64,000 nt of DNA from Crocosphaera chwakensis CCY0110. Lineage in GTDB: Bacteria; Cyanobacteriota; Cyanobacteriia; Cyanobacteriales; Microcystaceae. The stretch spans positions 124,001 to 188,000 of the forward strand of contig NZ_AAXW01000004.1 in the NCBI RefSeq assembly GCF_000169335.1, written 5' to 3'. Every line of letters begins with the position of its first letter. Position 1 is the stretch's first letter. The position numbers and the translations under genes are program-made. The notes under the pieces were generated by a model. The model saw only the letters and a program-made list of their open reading frames with translations, ran no database searches and was not told the origin of the DNA. Of the stretch, positions 25,073-33,258 are shown one piece after another.

Positions 25073-26491
25073 ATGAAACTAACTAAGAGCAAGATCAACG
25101 ATTTGTTGACACAGCCGGGTTGTGAACATAATCATAATAAAGAAGGCCAAGGTAAAAATAAGTCTTGTACTCAAACAGCTAACCCTGGTTCTGCTCAAGG
25201 AGGATGTGCGTTTGATGGGGCTTCTATTGCTTTAGTTCCTATCACCGATGCTGCTCATTTAGTTCATGGTCCGATTGGCTGTTCTGGTAATAGTTGGAAT
25301 AGTCGCGGTAGTCTCTCTAGTGGTCCAATGACCTATAAGATGGGTTTGACCACTGACCTATCAGAAAATGATATTATTTTTGGTGGGGAAAAAAAGCTTT
25401 ATAAGGCGATCGCTCAATTAATAAAAAAGTATAATCCAGCAGCAGTCTTTGTTTATTCTACTTGTGTTACTGCTCTGATTGGTGATGATTTAGATGCAGT
25501 TTGTAAGGCTGCTACTGATAAGTATGGAACGCCGATTATTCCTGTTCATTCTCCTGGTTTTGTGGGCAGCAAAAATTTAGGAAATCGTCTCGGAGGCGAG
25601 GCTTTATTAGATCATGTAGTCGGTACAAAAGAACCTGAATATACTACTGCTTACGACATTAATTTAATTGGTGAATATAATGTTGCCGGTGAAATGTGGG
25701 GGGTTCTTCCTCTGTTCAAAAAAGCGGGTATTCGTGTTTTAGCAAAAATTACAGGGGATGCTCGTTATGATGAAGTCTGTCATGCTCATCGGGCAAAACT
25801 AAATGTAATGATCTGCTCAAAAGCACTAATTAATATGGCTTCTGCTATGAAGGAACGCTACAATATTCCTTACATTGAAGAGTCTTTTTACGGCATTGCA
25901 GACATGAACCGTTGTTTACGGAATATCGCTCAATTTTTTGGAGATAAAGTATTAATAGAAAGAGTTGAGGAAATAATTGCAGAAGAAACCACCCAGTTAG
26001 ACCTTGCTTTAGCCTCTTATCGGGAACGTCTCAAAGGTAAGCGCATGGTATTGTACACCGGCGGTGTTAAGAGTTGGTCTATCGTTTCGGCGGCCCAAGA
26101 CTTGGGGATGGAAGTGGTAGCTACTAGCACCAAGAAAAGCACAGAAGAGGATAAAGGACGTATTAAGAAACTTTTGGGCAAAGATGGCATTATGCTCGAA
26201 AAAGGCAGCCCAGAGGAGCTTTTGCGGGTGGTTCAGAAGACAAAGGCTGACCTCTTGGTGGCAGGGGGACGTAACCAATATACGGCACTCAAAGCGAAAA
26301 TTCCTTTCTTAGATATTAACCAAGAACGTCATCATCCCTATGCCGGTTATATCGGGTTAGTGGAAATGGCCAGGGAGTTAAGTGAAGCAGTTTATAGTCC
26401 CATCTGGACACAAGTTCGTAAACCCTCCCCTTGGGAAATATGGCAACAGGAACACGAAAGCTTATTGAACTTAGAAGCAGAAGGGGAATAG
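25073..26491 (+). CDS. nifE: FeMo-cofactor scaffold NifE
   Basis: 472 residues paralogous to NifD. Retained cysteines: GGCAFDGASIAL, HGPIGCSGNSWNSRG and VYSTCVTALIGDDL, which bind the NifEN [4Fe-4S] clusters; no FeMo-co His motif. It forms the NifEN scaffold on which NifB-co matures with Mo and homocitrate. Codon use is more AT-ending than in nifHDK, in line with lower expression. Followed 109 bp later by nifN. Confidence 0.97.
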   Translation: MKLTKSKINDLLTQPGCEHNHNKEGQGKNKSCTQTANPGSAQGGCAFDGASIALVPITDAAHLVHGPIGCSGNSWNSRGSLSSGPMTYKMGLTTDLSENDIIFGGEKKLYKAIAQLIKKYNPAAVFVYSTCVTALIGDDLDAVCKAATDKYGTPIIPVHSPGFVGSKNLGNRLGGEALLDHVVGTKEPEYTTAYDINLIGEYNVAGEMWGVLPLFKKAGIRVLAKITGDARYDEVCHAHRAKLNVMICSKALINMASAMKERYNIPYIEESFYGIADMNRCLRNIAQFFGDKVLIERVEEIIAEETTQLDLALASYRERLKGKRMVLYTGGVKSWSIVSAAQDLGMEVVATSTKKSTEEDKGRIKKLLGKDGIMLEKGSPEELLRVVQKTKADLLVAGGRNQYTALKAKIPFLDINQERHHPYAGYIGLVEMARELSEAVYSPIWTQVRKPSPWEIWQQEHESLLNLEAEGE

Positions 26492-26535
26492 AGAGCAGAG
26501 GGAGCAGGGAGTAGGGAACAGGGAGAAACAGATTA

Positions 26536-26570
26536 TACCCTACACCCCACACCCTACACCCCACACCCTA
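26536..26570. repeat. ACCCTACACCCC repeat in the nifE-nifN spacer
   Basis: CCCTACA/CCCCACA heptamers, five units. The same unit type recurs at 29792-29840. No promoter identifiable. Confidence 0.75.
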
Positions 26571-26600
26571 TACAAGACAACCCATCACCCCAAGAAAGCA

Positions 26601-27965
26601 ATGACCACTATACTAAACCCCAACAAGTCCCTATCAGTTAATCCGTTAAAAATGAGTCAACCCCTTGGCGCAGCGTTAGCGTTTCTAGGGTTGCGGAAAA
26701 TGATGCCTCTGTTTCATGGTTCCCAAGGATGCACAGCCTTTGCTAAAGTTGTCCTCGTGCGTCATTTTCGTGAGTCTATCCCCCTGTCTACTACTGCAAT
26801 GACAGAAGTTAGCACCATTTTAGGGGGAGAAGATAATATAGAACAGGCGATCTTAACCATTCTCGAAAAATATAATCCTCAAGTTATTGGTTTGTTGACC
26901 ACTGGGTTAACTGAGACGAGAGGAGATGATATGAAGCGTATTTTAAAGACGTTTCGGGATAAATACCCACAATTAGATTCTTTTCCCATTATTTCTGTTT
27001 CTACTCCTGATTATAAGGGATCGTTACAGGATGGTTATACTGCGGCCGTCGAAAGTATCGTTTCTACCGACTACGGTAATGTGGCCGATGATGAACCCCC
27101 CACCGTGGGAATGAAACCCCAAGTTACGGTACTGTGTGCGTCTCACTTGTCTCCTGGGGACGTAGAAGAGCTTAAAACTGTCATTGAAGGGTTTGGTATT
27201 ACCCCTATTATGATTCCTGACTTATCCCGTTCTTTAGATGGTCATTTAGAAGATGATTATCACACGGTAACAACAGGAGGCACTAGCTTAACTCAATTAA
27301 AACAGTTAAACCGTTCTTGTTTAACGTTAGCCATTGGGGAAAGTATGCGTAAGGCGGGTACTATTTTGCAGGAACGTTTTGGCACAAAATATAAAGTGTT
27401 TCCTCGTTTAGCTGGTTTAGATGCGGTTGATTCATTTTTATGGGAATTGTCTCAAATTTTAACGTCTCGTTGTGATCATCACTTCCCCATTGTGCCAAAT
27501 GTTCCGGCTCATTTACAACGGCAACGTCGTCAGTTACAAGATGTTATTCTCGACACTCATTTCTATTTTGGTGGTAAGAAAGTTTCCTTAGCTTTAGAAC
27601 CAGATTTACTTTATCAAACCGCTTGGTTATTAACAGAAATGGGTGCAAATATTCAAGCAGCTGTTACTACCACTAAGTCTCCAATTTTGGAAGATTTACC
27701 CATCGATACGGTGACCATTGGTGACTTAGAAGACTTGGAAGAATTGGCTGTTGGTTCAGATTTGATTATTACCAATTCCCACGGCACTTCCTTAGCTAAA
27801 CGGCTGAAAACACCCTTATACAGAATGGGTTATCCTGTCTTTGATCAATTAGGATTAGGACAACGCTGTTTAGTCGGTTATCGTGGCACCATGAAGTTTT
27901 TATTTGATGTTGGCAATATTCTCCTAGAAGAAGAAGCCAAACACAGTCCCGTTGCCCTACATTAA
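26601..27965 (+). CDS. nifN: FeMo-cofactor scaffold NifN
   Basis: 454 residues paralogous to NifK. NPLKMSQPLGAALAFLGL places Ser where NifK has its first P-cluster Cys, and HGSQGCTAFAKVVLVRHF retains the second, as in NifN. GLLTTGLTETRGDD replaces the NifK CTTCMAEVIGDD motif. No C-terminal NifX fusion is seen; nifX is a separate downstream gene. Partner of NifE. The start ATG follows a CAAGAAAGCA with weak Shine-Dalgarno. Confidence 0.96.
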   Translation: MTTILNPNKSLSVNPLKMSQPLGAALAFLGLRKMMPLFHGSQGCTAFAKVVLVRHFRESIPLSTTAMTEVSTILGGEDNIEQAILTILEKYNPQVIGLLTTGLTETRGDDMKRILKTFRDKYPQLDSFPIISVSTPDYKGSLQDGYTAAVESIVSTDYGNVADDEPPTVGMKPQVTVLCASHLSPGDVEELKTVIEGFGITPIMIPDLSRSLDGHLEDDYHTVTTGGTSLTQLKQLNRSCLTLAIGESMRKAGTILQERFGTKYKVFPRLAGLDAVDSFLWELSQILTSRCDHHFPIVPNVPAHLQRQRRQLQDVILDTHFYFGGKKVSLALEPDLLYQTAWLLTEMGANIQAAVTTTKSPILEDLPIDTVTIGDLEDLEELAVGSDLIITNSHGTSLAKRLKTPLYRMGYPVFDQLGLGQRCLVGYRGTMKFLFDVGNILLEEEAKHSPVALH

Positions 27966-28019
27966 AACGGGTTTACTGTTTAAACTTTTCCCTTATTTCA
28001 TTCATCTGAGAGGAAAAAC

Positions 28020-28433
28020 ATGAAAGTTGCATTTACAACTAGCGATAATGTCCATGTCAACGCTCACTTCGGTTGGGCTAAAAACATCGACTTATATGAT
28101 GTGTCTCCCGATGGCTTCAATTTTGTCAATACCCTAGAGTTCGGTGGCGACTTAAAAGAAGATGGAAACGAAGACAAATTAGTACCCAAATTAGACGCAT
28201 TAGATGGCTGTACTTTACTTTATGTTTCTGCTATTGGTGGCAGTGCAGCAGCCCGTTTAATTCGTCAAAATGTTACCCCTATTAAAGCTAGAACTGACCA
28301 AGATAAAATTGATGAAATTCTCAATGAATTAGTCAAAACTCTCAAAGGAAATCCTCCTCCTTGGTTACGAAAAGTTCTACAAAAAGAAGCTGGACTTGAG
28401 CCAACTCCTAACTTTTTGGCAGAAGATGAATAA
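28020..28433 (+). CDS. nifX: FeMo-cofactor carrier NifX
   Basis: 137 residues, a single NifX/NafY-type cofactor-binding domain (MKVAFTTSDNVHVNAHFGWAKNI, with the AHFG loop, and SAIGGSAAARLIRQNVTPIK). It holds NifB-co/VK-cluster intermediates between NifB and NifEN. Also homologous to the C-terminal domain of NifB at 15568. A GAGAGGAAAAAC box precedes the ATG. Confidence 0.96.
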   Translation: MKVAFTTSDNVHVNAHFGWAKNIDLYDVSPDGFNFVNTLEFGGDLKEDGNEDKLVPKLDALDGCTLLYVSAIGGSAAARLIRQNVTPIKARTDQDKIDEILNELVKTLKGNPPPWLRKVLQKEAGLEPTPNFLAEDE

Positions 28434-28544
28434 GTGTTAATCAGTGAATAGTTAATAGTTATCAGTAACCAATAATTTTCAAAATTGATAGCTGCTTTCT
28501 GACTTGCTAATTATCCTATTTTTCTCTTCTTAATTAACTAAAAA

Positions 28545-28590
28545 ATCTATGAACAATTAACAACAAAATAGTGTAAAATTGTTCATAGAT
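28545..28590. promoter_or_regulatory. 14-bp perfect inverted repeat between nifX and the DUF269 gene
   Basis: ATCTATGAACAATT (28545-28558) and AATTGTTCATAGAT (28577-28590) are exact complements with an 18-base loop. It ends 30 bp before the DUF269 ATG. No T-tract follows, so an operator or attenuating RNA hairpin is more likely than a terminator. Confidence 0.5.
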
Positions 28591-28620
28591 AACGGAAATG
28601 CTCTCATTGTAATTGTTATT

Positions 28621-29094
28621 ATGACAACAACAACAAATTCGGAAACCAATACTCTCTTAGTCGAACAAAGTCCTTTTCTACAATCATTAGTTCAGCAAAT
28701 TCGGGCTTACGATCATTATGGAGTGTATCGTACTTGGACTGATGAACTTGTTATTGCACCTTATGTTATTGCTAAGAAGAAAAGACGAGAAATTTCATTA
28801 GAAGGGGATATTGATCCGACGACAAAATTAAGAATCCTGTGTTATTTTCGGGCGATCGCAGCTTTAGTAGAAAAAGAAACAGGGTTATTATGTCAAGTTG
28901 TTGTTGACCTTAACCATGAAGGTTTTGGCTGGGCTTTAGTTTGGGGCGGAAAATTAATGGTAGTTTCTCGTAGTTTACGGGATGCTCATCGCTTCGGTTT
29001 TGACACCTTAGAAAAGTTAAACGACCAAGGAACAAAATTAGCCAATGCTGGCATTGAATTAGCTAAAAAGTTTCCTGAAGTTTCGAGACTTTAA
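28621..29094 (+). CDS. NifX-associated nitrogen fixation protein (DUF269)
   Basis: 157 residues from the ATG at 28621; a TTG-started extension of 14 residues (28579) runs through the inverted repeat above and is unlikely. The protein has SPFLQSLVQQIRAYDHYGVYRTWTD and GLLCQVVVDLNHEGFGWALV, as in the DUF269 family that always accompanies nifX. No catalytic motif. A role in FeMo-co assembly is inferred from its constant partnership with nifENX. Confidence 0.9.
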   Translation: MTTTTNSETNTLLVEQSPFLQSLVQQIRAYDHYGVYRTWTDELVIAPYVIAKKKRREISLEGDIDPTTKLRILCYFRAIAALVEKETGLLCQVVVDLNHEGFGWALVWGGKLMVVSRSLRDAHRFGFDTLEKLNDQGTKLANAGIELAKKFPEVSRL

Positions 29095-29170
29095 TTTAAG
29101 GGAATGGAAAATAGGGAATCGTTTATTTCTGATTATTCCTAATAGTAAACACTAAAACTGAGGTAAAAAG

Positions 29171-29407
29171 ATGACAGTCGCTACCGATAATAATCCCACT
29201 CCAGAAGCCGTTGCGGATCTCAAAAAAAAGGTTCGTAAACTCAATTCTAAAGCTGGTCAAATGAAGATGGATTTACATGATTTGGCTGAAGGATTGCCTA
29301 CCGACTACGAAAAATTAGTCGAAGAGGCACATAAAACTTACGAAGTGTTCCGTGAGTTAGATCAACTAAAGAAAAAACTTATCATCTGGGAGGAAACCCT
29401 AAAATGA
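29171..29407 (+). CDS. DUF683 nif-associated protein (CCE_0567-like)
   Basis: 78 residues, nearly all helical (two helices, ~14-45 and ~48-78). Its length and sequence match my memory of CCE_0567 of Cyanothece ATCC 51142, for which a structure showing a helical, metal-binding dimer was reported. No Cys; Met and His residues near the N-terminal helix (KMDLHDLAEG) are potential ligands. Its stop overlaps the nifW start (ATGA), so the two are translationally coupled. Confidence 0.92.
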   Translation: MTVATDNNPTPEAVADLKKKVRKLNSKAGQMKMDLHDLAEGLPTDYEKLVEEAHKTYEVFRELDQLKKKLIIWEETLK

Positions 29408-29754
29408 CTATTGCTACTGATACCCCAAGAACCCTGGCTGAGTTCACCAACCTGATCGACACAGAAGACTATTTAAACTTCTTTGGTATTAGTTATGACC
29501 CTACTTTTGTTAACGTTAACCGTCTCCATATTCTTAAGCAGTTCTCTTTACTTATCGCGCAAGTCGATAAAGCCTTCCCCGATCTCAGTGAAAGTGAAAA
29601 ATTAGAAAAATATAAATTAGCTTTTTCAGAAGCTTACGAAGTCTTTAAAACCTCTAGTCCTCTAGAAACCAAACTTTTTAAAGTCTTCAAAGATGTTCCT
29701 AGTAATGTAGTTTTATTGGATGATTTAACTAAAGAAGCAGGAATTATACAGTAG
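29404..29754 (+). CDS. nifW: nitrogenase-stabilising/protective protein NifW
   Basis: 116 residues with LAEFTNLIDTEDYLNFFGIS and FPDLSESEKLEKYKLAFSEAYEVFKTSSPLE-type spacing, the NifW domain. NifW protects the MoFe protein from oxygen and can bind its immature form. It is important for a unicellular oxygenic host without heterocysts. Start overlaps the upstream gene by four bases. Confidence 0.94.
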   Translation: MTIATDTPRTLAEFTNLIDTEDYLNFFGISYDPTFVNVNRLHILKQFSLLIAQVDKAFPDLSESEKLEKYKLAFSEAYEVFKTSSPLETKLFKVFKDVPSNVVLLDDLTKEAGIIQ

Positions 29755-29791
29755 AAGAAGCAGGGAGTAGGGAGCAGAGAGAAAAAGATTG

Positions 29792-29840
29792 TACCCTACA
29801 CGCTACTCCCTACACCCCACACCCCACATCCTACTCCCTA
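29792..29840. repeat. CCCTACA/CCCCACA heptamer repeat in the nifW-hesA spacer
   Basis: CTACACGCTACTCCCTACACCCC-type units, about six, same class as 26536-26570, ending 8 bp before the hesA ATG. Confidence 0.7.
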
Positions 29841-29847
29841 ATGTGTC

Positions 29848-30663
29848 ATGAACTTTACCCCTACTGAACTAGAACGTTATTCAAGACAAATACAACTCCC
29901 TGGTTTTGGCGAGGAAGGACAAAAACGCCTCAAGGACTCCACTGCTGTTGTAACAGGAGTCGGTGGACTCGGTGGTACAGTTGCCCTATACCTAGCCGTT
30001 GCAGGTGTGGGTAAAATCATTCTGGTTCGGGGGGGTGAACTCCGTCTTGATGATCTCAACCGTCAAATACTGATGACCAATAGTTGGGTCGGTCAACCGA
30101 GGGTTTATAAAGCCAGAGAAACCCTTCTCAACATCAACCCTGACATCGAAATAGAAGCGGTGAATGAGTTTGTCACAGCAGAGAATATTGATGGTTTAGT
30201 ACAAAAGGCCGATATTGCTTTTGACTGCGCCTTTGACTTCAAAGAAAGGACGCTGTTAAACAAAGCTTGTGTCCGTTGGGGTGTTCCCATGGTTGAAGCG
30301 GCCATGAGTGGCATGGATGCGTACTTAACCACCATTATTCCTGGAGAAACCCCTTGCTTGTCCTGTATTTTCCCAGAAACCCCTGAATGGGATCGTTGGG
30401 GGTTTGGGGTATTAGGGGCAGTTTCTGGCAGTTTAGCCTGTTTAGCAGCCTTAGAAGGCATCAAACTCTTAACCGGACTCGGAGAACCCCTAACGGGTCA
30501 ACTGTTGACTATGGAGTTAGGGACTGCTACCTTTGCCAAACGTCGTCCCTACCACGATCCCAACTGTCCTGTTTGTGGTAACTTTACCAAGCAACGGTTA
30601 AGTAGTTATATGGGAAGCCAAGAGGCAACAGGCAACAGACAACAGGCACAAGTCCTAAGTTAA
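29848..30663 (+). CDS. hesA: HesA/MoeB/ThiF-family E1-like protein
   Basis: 271 residues. Nucleotide-binding GVGGLGGTVALYLAVAGVG (residues ~32-50), DLNRQ activation motif, and two CxxC zinc pairs (CLSCIFPE; CPVCGN) as in MoeB/ThiF enzymes that adenylate ubiquitin-like sulphur carriers. In cyanobacteria hesA is part of the nif operon (hesAB-fdxH). Precise substrate unknown; molybdenum cofactor or sulphur transfer is an inference. The C-terminal ~15 residues are Gln-rich and run into a repeat (GGCAACA). Confidence 0.93.
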   Translation: MNFTPTELERYSRQIQLPGFGEEGQKRLKDSTAVVTGVGGLGGTVALYLAVAGVGKIILVRGGELRLDDLNRQILMTNSWVGQPRVYKARETLLNINPDIEIEAVNEFVTAENIDGLVQKADIAFDCAFDFKERTLLNKACVRWGVPMVEAAMSGMDAYLTTIIPGETPCLSCIFPETPEWDRWGFGVLGAVSGSLACLAALEGIKLLTGLGEPLTGQLLTMELGTATFAKRRPYHDPNCPVCGNFTKQRLSSYMGSQEATGNRQQAQVLS

Positions 30664-30709
30664 GTGATTTCCTTATTTGCATACCACATTACCTCTTCAC
30701 TCTAAAAAA

Positions 30710-31069
30710 ATGACTGTCACCCTTACTGAAAAAGCTGCCTTGAAACTCCGTACTGTCTTATACGGGAACTCAAACAATATTGCTGGTATTCGTGTTGGTG
30801 TTAAAGATGGTGGCTGTAATGGCTACGAATACGCTTTAAATTTAGTTAAGGAAACCAACAGCGAAGATGTCCGCTTTGAACAAGATAATGTTCCTATCTA
30901 TGTTGACCCTACCAGTGTGTCTTTATTAGATGGGGTGGTTATCGATTTTGTGGATAGTTTAACTCAAAGTGGTTTCACTTTTACTAACCCCAATGCAACC
31001 GATACTTGTGGCTGCGGTAAGTCTTTCTCTACAGCAAACTGCGGTGGCCAAGCTACTCCTTGTAGCTAA
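30710..31069 (+). CDS. hesB: HesB/IscA-type iron-sulfur assembly protein
   Basis: 119 residues from the ATG at 30710; the upstream TTG (30677) adds 11 residues but has no Shine-Dalgarno. The A-type carrier motifs are GVKDGGCNGYEYALNL and the C-terminal CGCGKSF, giving the three cluster cysteines. The extra tail CGGQATPC is typical of nif-associated HesB (longer than IscA). It carries Fe or Fe-S for nitrogenase maturation. Gap to hesA is 46 bp. Confidence 0.94.
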   Translation: MTVTLTEKAALKLRTVLYGNSNNIAGIRVGVKDGGCNGYEYALNLVKETNSEDVRFEQDNVPIYVDPTSVSLLDGVVIDFVDSLTQSGFTFTNPNATDTCGCGKSFSTANCGGQATPCS

Positions 31070-31168
31070 ATAAAGTTTTGATTTTTAATCGTTATTTCTT
31101 CTGTTTCAAGATGGAATAAATGGTTAAAAATCAATGGGAAACGTTCCTATATTTTAAGGAGAACACTC

Positions 31169-31510
31169 ATGACTGCGACCTATCAAGTTCGTTTGATGAA
31201 AACTTACAAGAAAAAGAACAAAGAGACAGGCAAAAAAGAAGAGTTTGCTGAAGTCGATGTAACCTTAGAGGTTCCTGAAGACGAATATATCTTCGATATT
31301 GCTGAAGAAGAAGGAGTTGAACTTCCCTCTTCCTGTCGTTCCGGGGCTTGTTCTAGTTGTGTTGGACGCATCGTTGAAGGAGAAGTTGATCAAGAAGATC
31401 AAAGCTTTCTTGATGATGAACAACTCGAAAAAGGATGGGTGTTACTTTGTGCTGCTTATCCTCGTTCTAACTGCACCATTAAAACCCATCAAGAAGCTTA
31501 TTTGGCATAA
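31169..31510 (+). CDS. fdxH: heterocyst-type [2Fe-2S] ferredoxin
   Basis: 113 residues of the plant-type fold. Cluster ligands: SCRSGACSSC (CxxxxCxxC) and the distal LLCAAYP. The basic N-terminal loop (KTYKKKNKETGKKEE) matches the FdxH signature known to contact the Fe protein, so this is likely the direct electron donor to NifH, here in a non-heterocystous host. The ATG has an AAGGAGAAC Shine-Dalgarno. Confidence 0.95.
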   Translation: MTATYQVRLMKTYKKKNKETGKKEEFAEVDVTLEVPEDEYIFDIAEEEGVELPSSCRSGACSSCVGRIVEGEVDQEDQSFLDDEQLEKGWVLLCAAYPRSNCTIKTHQEAYLA

Positions 31511-31543
31511 ATTCTTGACTAATTTTCCGTATCCAACTGCTGG

Positions 31544-31571
31544 GGAAGTCGTGGCCAATGCTACGACTTCC
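31544..31571 (+). terminator. hairpin after fdxH
   Basis: GGAAGTCGT (31544-31552) and ACGACTTCC (31563-31571) form a perfect 9-bp stem with a 10-base loop. It is only 36 bp before the next ORF and is followed by TATCCC rather than T's, so a partial terminator or mRNA-processing element is likely. Confidence 0.5.
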
Positions 31572-31606
31572 TATCCCTAATGTAAGCTTTTTATGTGAGA
31601 CATTAT

Positions 31607-32035
31607 ATGGATCATATTAACCAACAAAATGACGTGCTTTCTCTGAGGTTCTCGATGAATTTAAAGTGGAAAACATTTGTATATAAAACAGCATTTTGGA
31701 TGACTGGAGAAATTGTTCTCAATATCCTAGGTCTCGATAATGTTGCTGATTATAGTGAGTTTCTTTTTGGTCACGAACTAGAGTTATCTAAAAAGAATCA
31801 TCGCACCGTAAAACTGTCTTGTTTAAAGCCAAAGTTTTGCGACAAAATTAATGAAAATTGTCCAGTGGATGAAGTGGCTTTACAATTTTCAGATTCTCCT
31901 CTAGAGAATTGTATTACTAATCATCAAATCTTTTTCAAGAAATGCACTAAAATTAAGCATTATTGTATTAAAGCCTCTCTATTCTCTGACTTATCTTACA
32001 ATTTGAAATGGGAGGACTATCGCCGTGATTCGTGA
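31607..32035 (+). CDS. uncharacterised nif-island protein, Cys-rich
   Basis: 142 residues from the ATG at 31607 (a GTG at 31595 would add four). Visible features: an N-terminal hydrophobic/aromatic patch (TAFWMTGEIVLNILGLDN), and in the C-terminal half eight Cys spread as SCLKPKFC, ENC, NC, KKC, HYC. Cysteine density suggests a metal or cluster site, but spacing fits no family I know. It ends inside the next gene (11-bp overlap). Position between fdxH and feoB suggests iron or electron-transfer duty; this is inference. Confidence 0.6.
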   Translation: MDHINQQNDVLSLRFSMNLKWKTFVYKTAFWMTGEIVLNILGLDNVADYSEFLFGHELELSKKNHRTVKLSCLKPKFCDKINENCPVDEVALQFSDSPLENCITNHQIFFKKCTKIKHYCIKASLFSDLSYNLKWEDYRRDS

Positions 32036-32378
32036 AAAATTAGTCCACGAATATCGTCATTTTGTTAATGCTTCATATCCTTATATTCACTCGTTATTGA
32101 ATAATTGTTATCTTAAAATTATTGATGGTTGTCTTAACCCTATTTCTTCTCCTTATTATTATTTGGGAATTTATTATGCAGGAAGAAATGGAAAAGAAGT
32201 TACTTTATATAAAAATGAATTACGAAAAATTGCTAATCGTTTTAGCATGATTGATATCGTTTTTATTAATGCCAAAAGAATTATCCGTGATCCTGCATCA
32301 ACTTTAAAAAAAGAAAATCCTCGTCTTTGGTTAGAACTTTATTGGGTTGCTAGTAAAGTAACACCTAATTTAGACTAA
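32025..32378 (+). CDS. uncharacterised nif-island protein
   Basis: 117 residues, overlapping the upstream gene by 11 bp, so probably translated together. Basic, aromatic-rich (ISSPYYYLGIYYAGRNGKEV, then KNELRKIANRFSMIDIV), with no Cys cluster or membrane segment. I do not recognise the family. The pair has AT-ending codons typical of weakly expressed genes here. Downstream 254 bp contain no other feature. Confidence 0.55.
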   Translation: MIREKLVHEYRHFVNASYPYIHSLLNNCYLKIIDGCLNPISSPYYYLGIYYAGRNGKEVTLYKNELRKIANRFSMIDIVFINAKRIIRDPASTLKKENPRLWLELYWVASKVTPNLD

Positions 32379-32631
32379 TTAAATATTATAATAAATATGC
32401 CTATTGCCTCTCTAAACTAGCTAATTTTATCGACACTAAAAGATGTGAATTATAATTATCACCAATTACCCTAGCCCAACTGGATGATGACAAGAAAAAG
32501 AAGTTATGATAAAAACATTTTAATCAATAAATATTGACAACAAAACTATAGTTTTTCAAGGTTATGTATCTCTAGTTACTGTTTAAAATAAGTGAAAAAA
32601 TTAAACTGATAACAAGGTACAAAAAAGACCT

Positions 32632-33258
32632 ATGAAGTGTAATCAATGTCCTGATAGTTGTCAAAAAAATCCTCAAGCTTCTAACAAATTTTTGCAAAGT
32701 TTCTTACCGAAACGCTTTCAAGGTAAATCCTCACAAATTGTTTCTCAAGGAACCATTGCTTTAGTGGGTTCTCCTAACGTCGGTAAAAGCCTTTTATTTA
32801 ATGTTTTAACTGGGGCTTATACCACCGTTTCTAACTATCCCGGAACCACTGTAGAAGTCTCTCGTAACTATATCACCATTGCAGGAAAAACTATCACTCT
32901 TATTGATACACCAGGGATGTATTCTCTGATTCCCATGACAGAAGAAGAACGCTTTTCTAGGGAGTTATTATTTACAGAATCCTTAGATTTAGCCATTCAT
33001 GTCATTGATGCCAAAAACCTCAGTCGAATGTTAAATTTAACCTTTCAACTGATGGAAACTCAAGTGCCTATTGTACTTGCTGTCAATATGATTGATGAAG
33101 CTGAAAAATTAGGGATTTGGGTCAATGAAAAACAATTAGAAGCATCTCTGGGTATCCCTGTTATCACCTTATCTGCTGCCCAACAACGAGGCATCAAAAG
33201 TTTAACCGCTAAGATGGCTAATTATGTCCACATTCCTACGCTATCCTACAGCTATTGA
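32632..33258 (+). CDS. feoB: FeoB ferrous iron transporter, GTPase part (frame 1 of 2)
   Basis: 208 residues containing the complete FeoB G domain: G1 GSPNVGKS (residues 46-53), G2 YPGTTVE, G3 DTPGMYS near 96, and G4 NMIDEAE near 152. An N-terminal CxxC pair (CNQCPDSC) is unusual. The frame stops at 33258 after MANYVHIPTLSYSY, exactly where intact FeoB would run on into the helical/membrane half that lies in frame 2. The GTPase drives or gates Fe2+ uptake needed by nitrogenase. Confidence 0.9.
   Translation: MKCNQCPDSCQKNPQASNKFLQSFLPKRFQGKSSQIVSQGTIALVGSPNVGKSLLFNVLTGAYTTVSNYPGTTVEVSRNYITIAGKTITLIDTPGMYSLIPMTEEERFSRELLFTESLDLAIHVIDAKNLSRMLNLTFQLMETQVPIVLAVNMIDEAEKLGIWVNEKQLEASLGIPVITLSAAQQRGIKSLTAKMANYVHIPTLSYSY

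Noticed and set aside
28579..28620. Extended start of the DUF269 protein at TTG 28579
   Set aside because: The extension would be encoded by the inverted repeat arm and lacks a Shine-Dalgarno; the ATG at 28621 fits family length.
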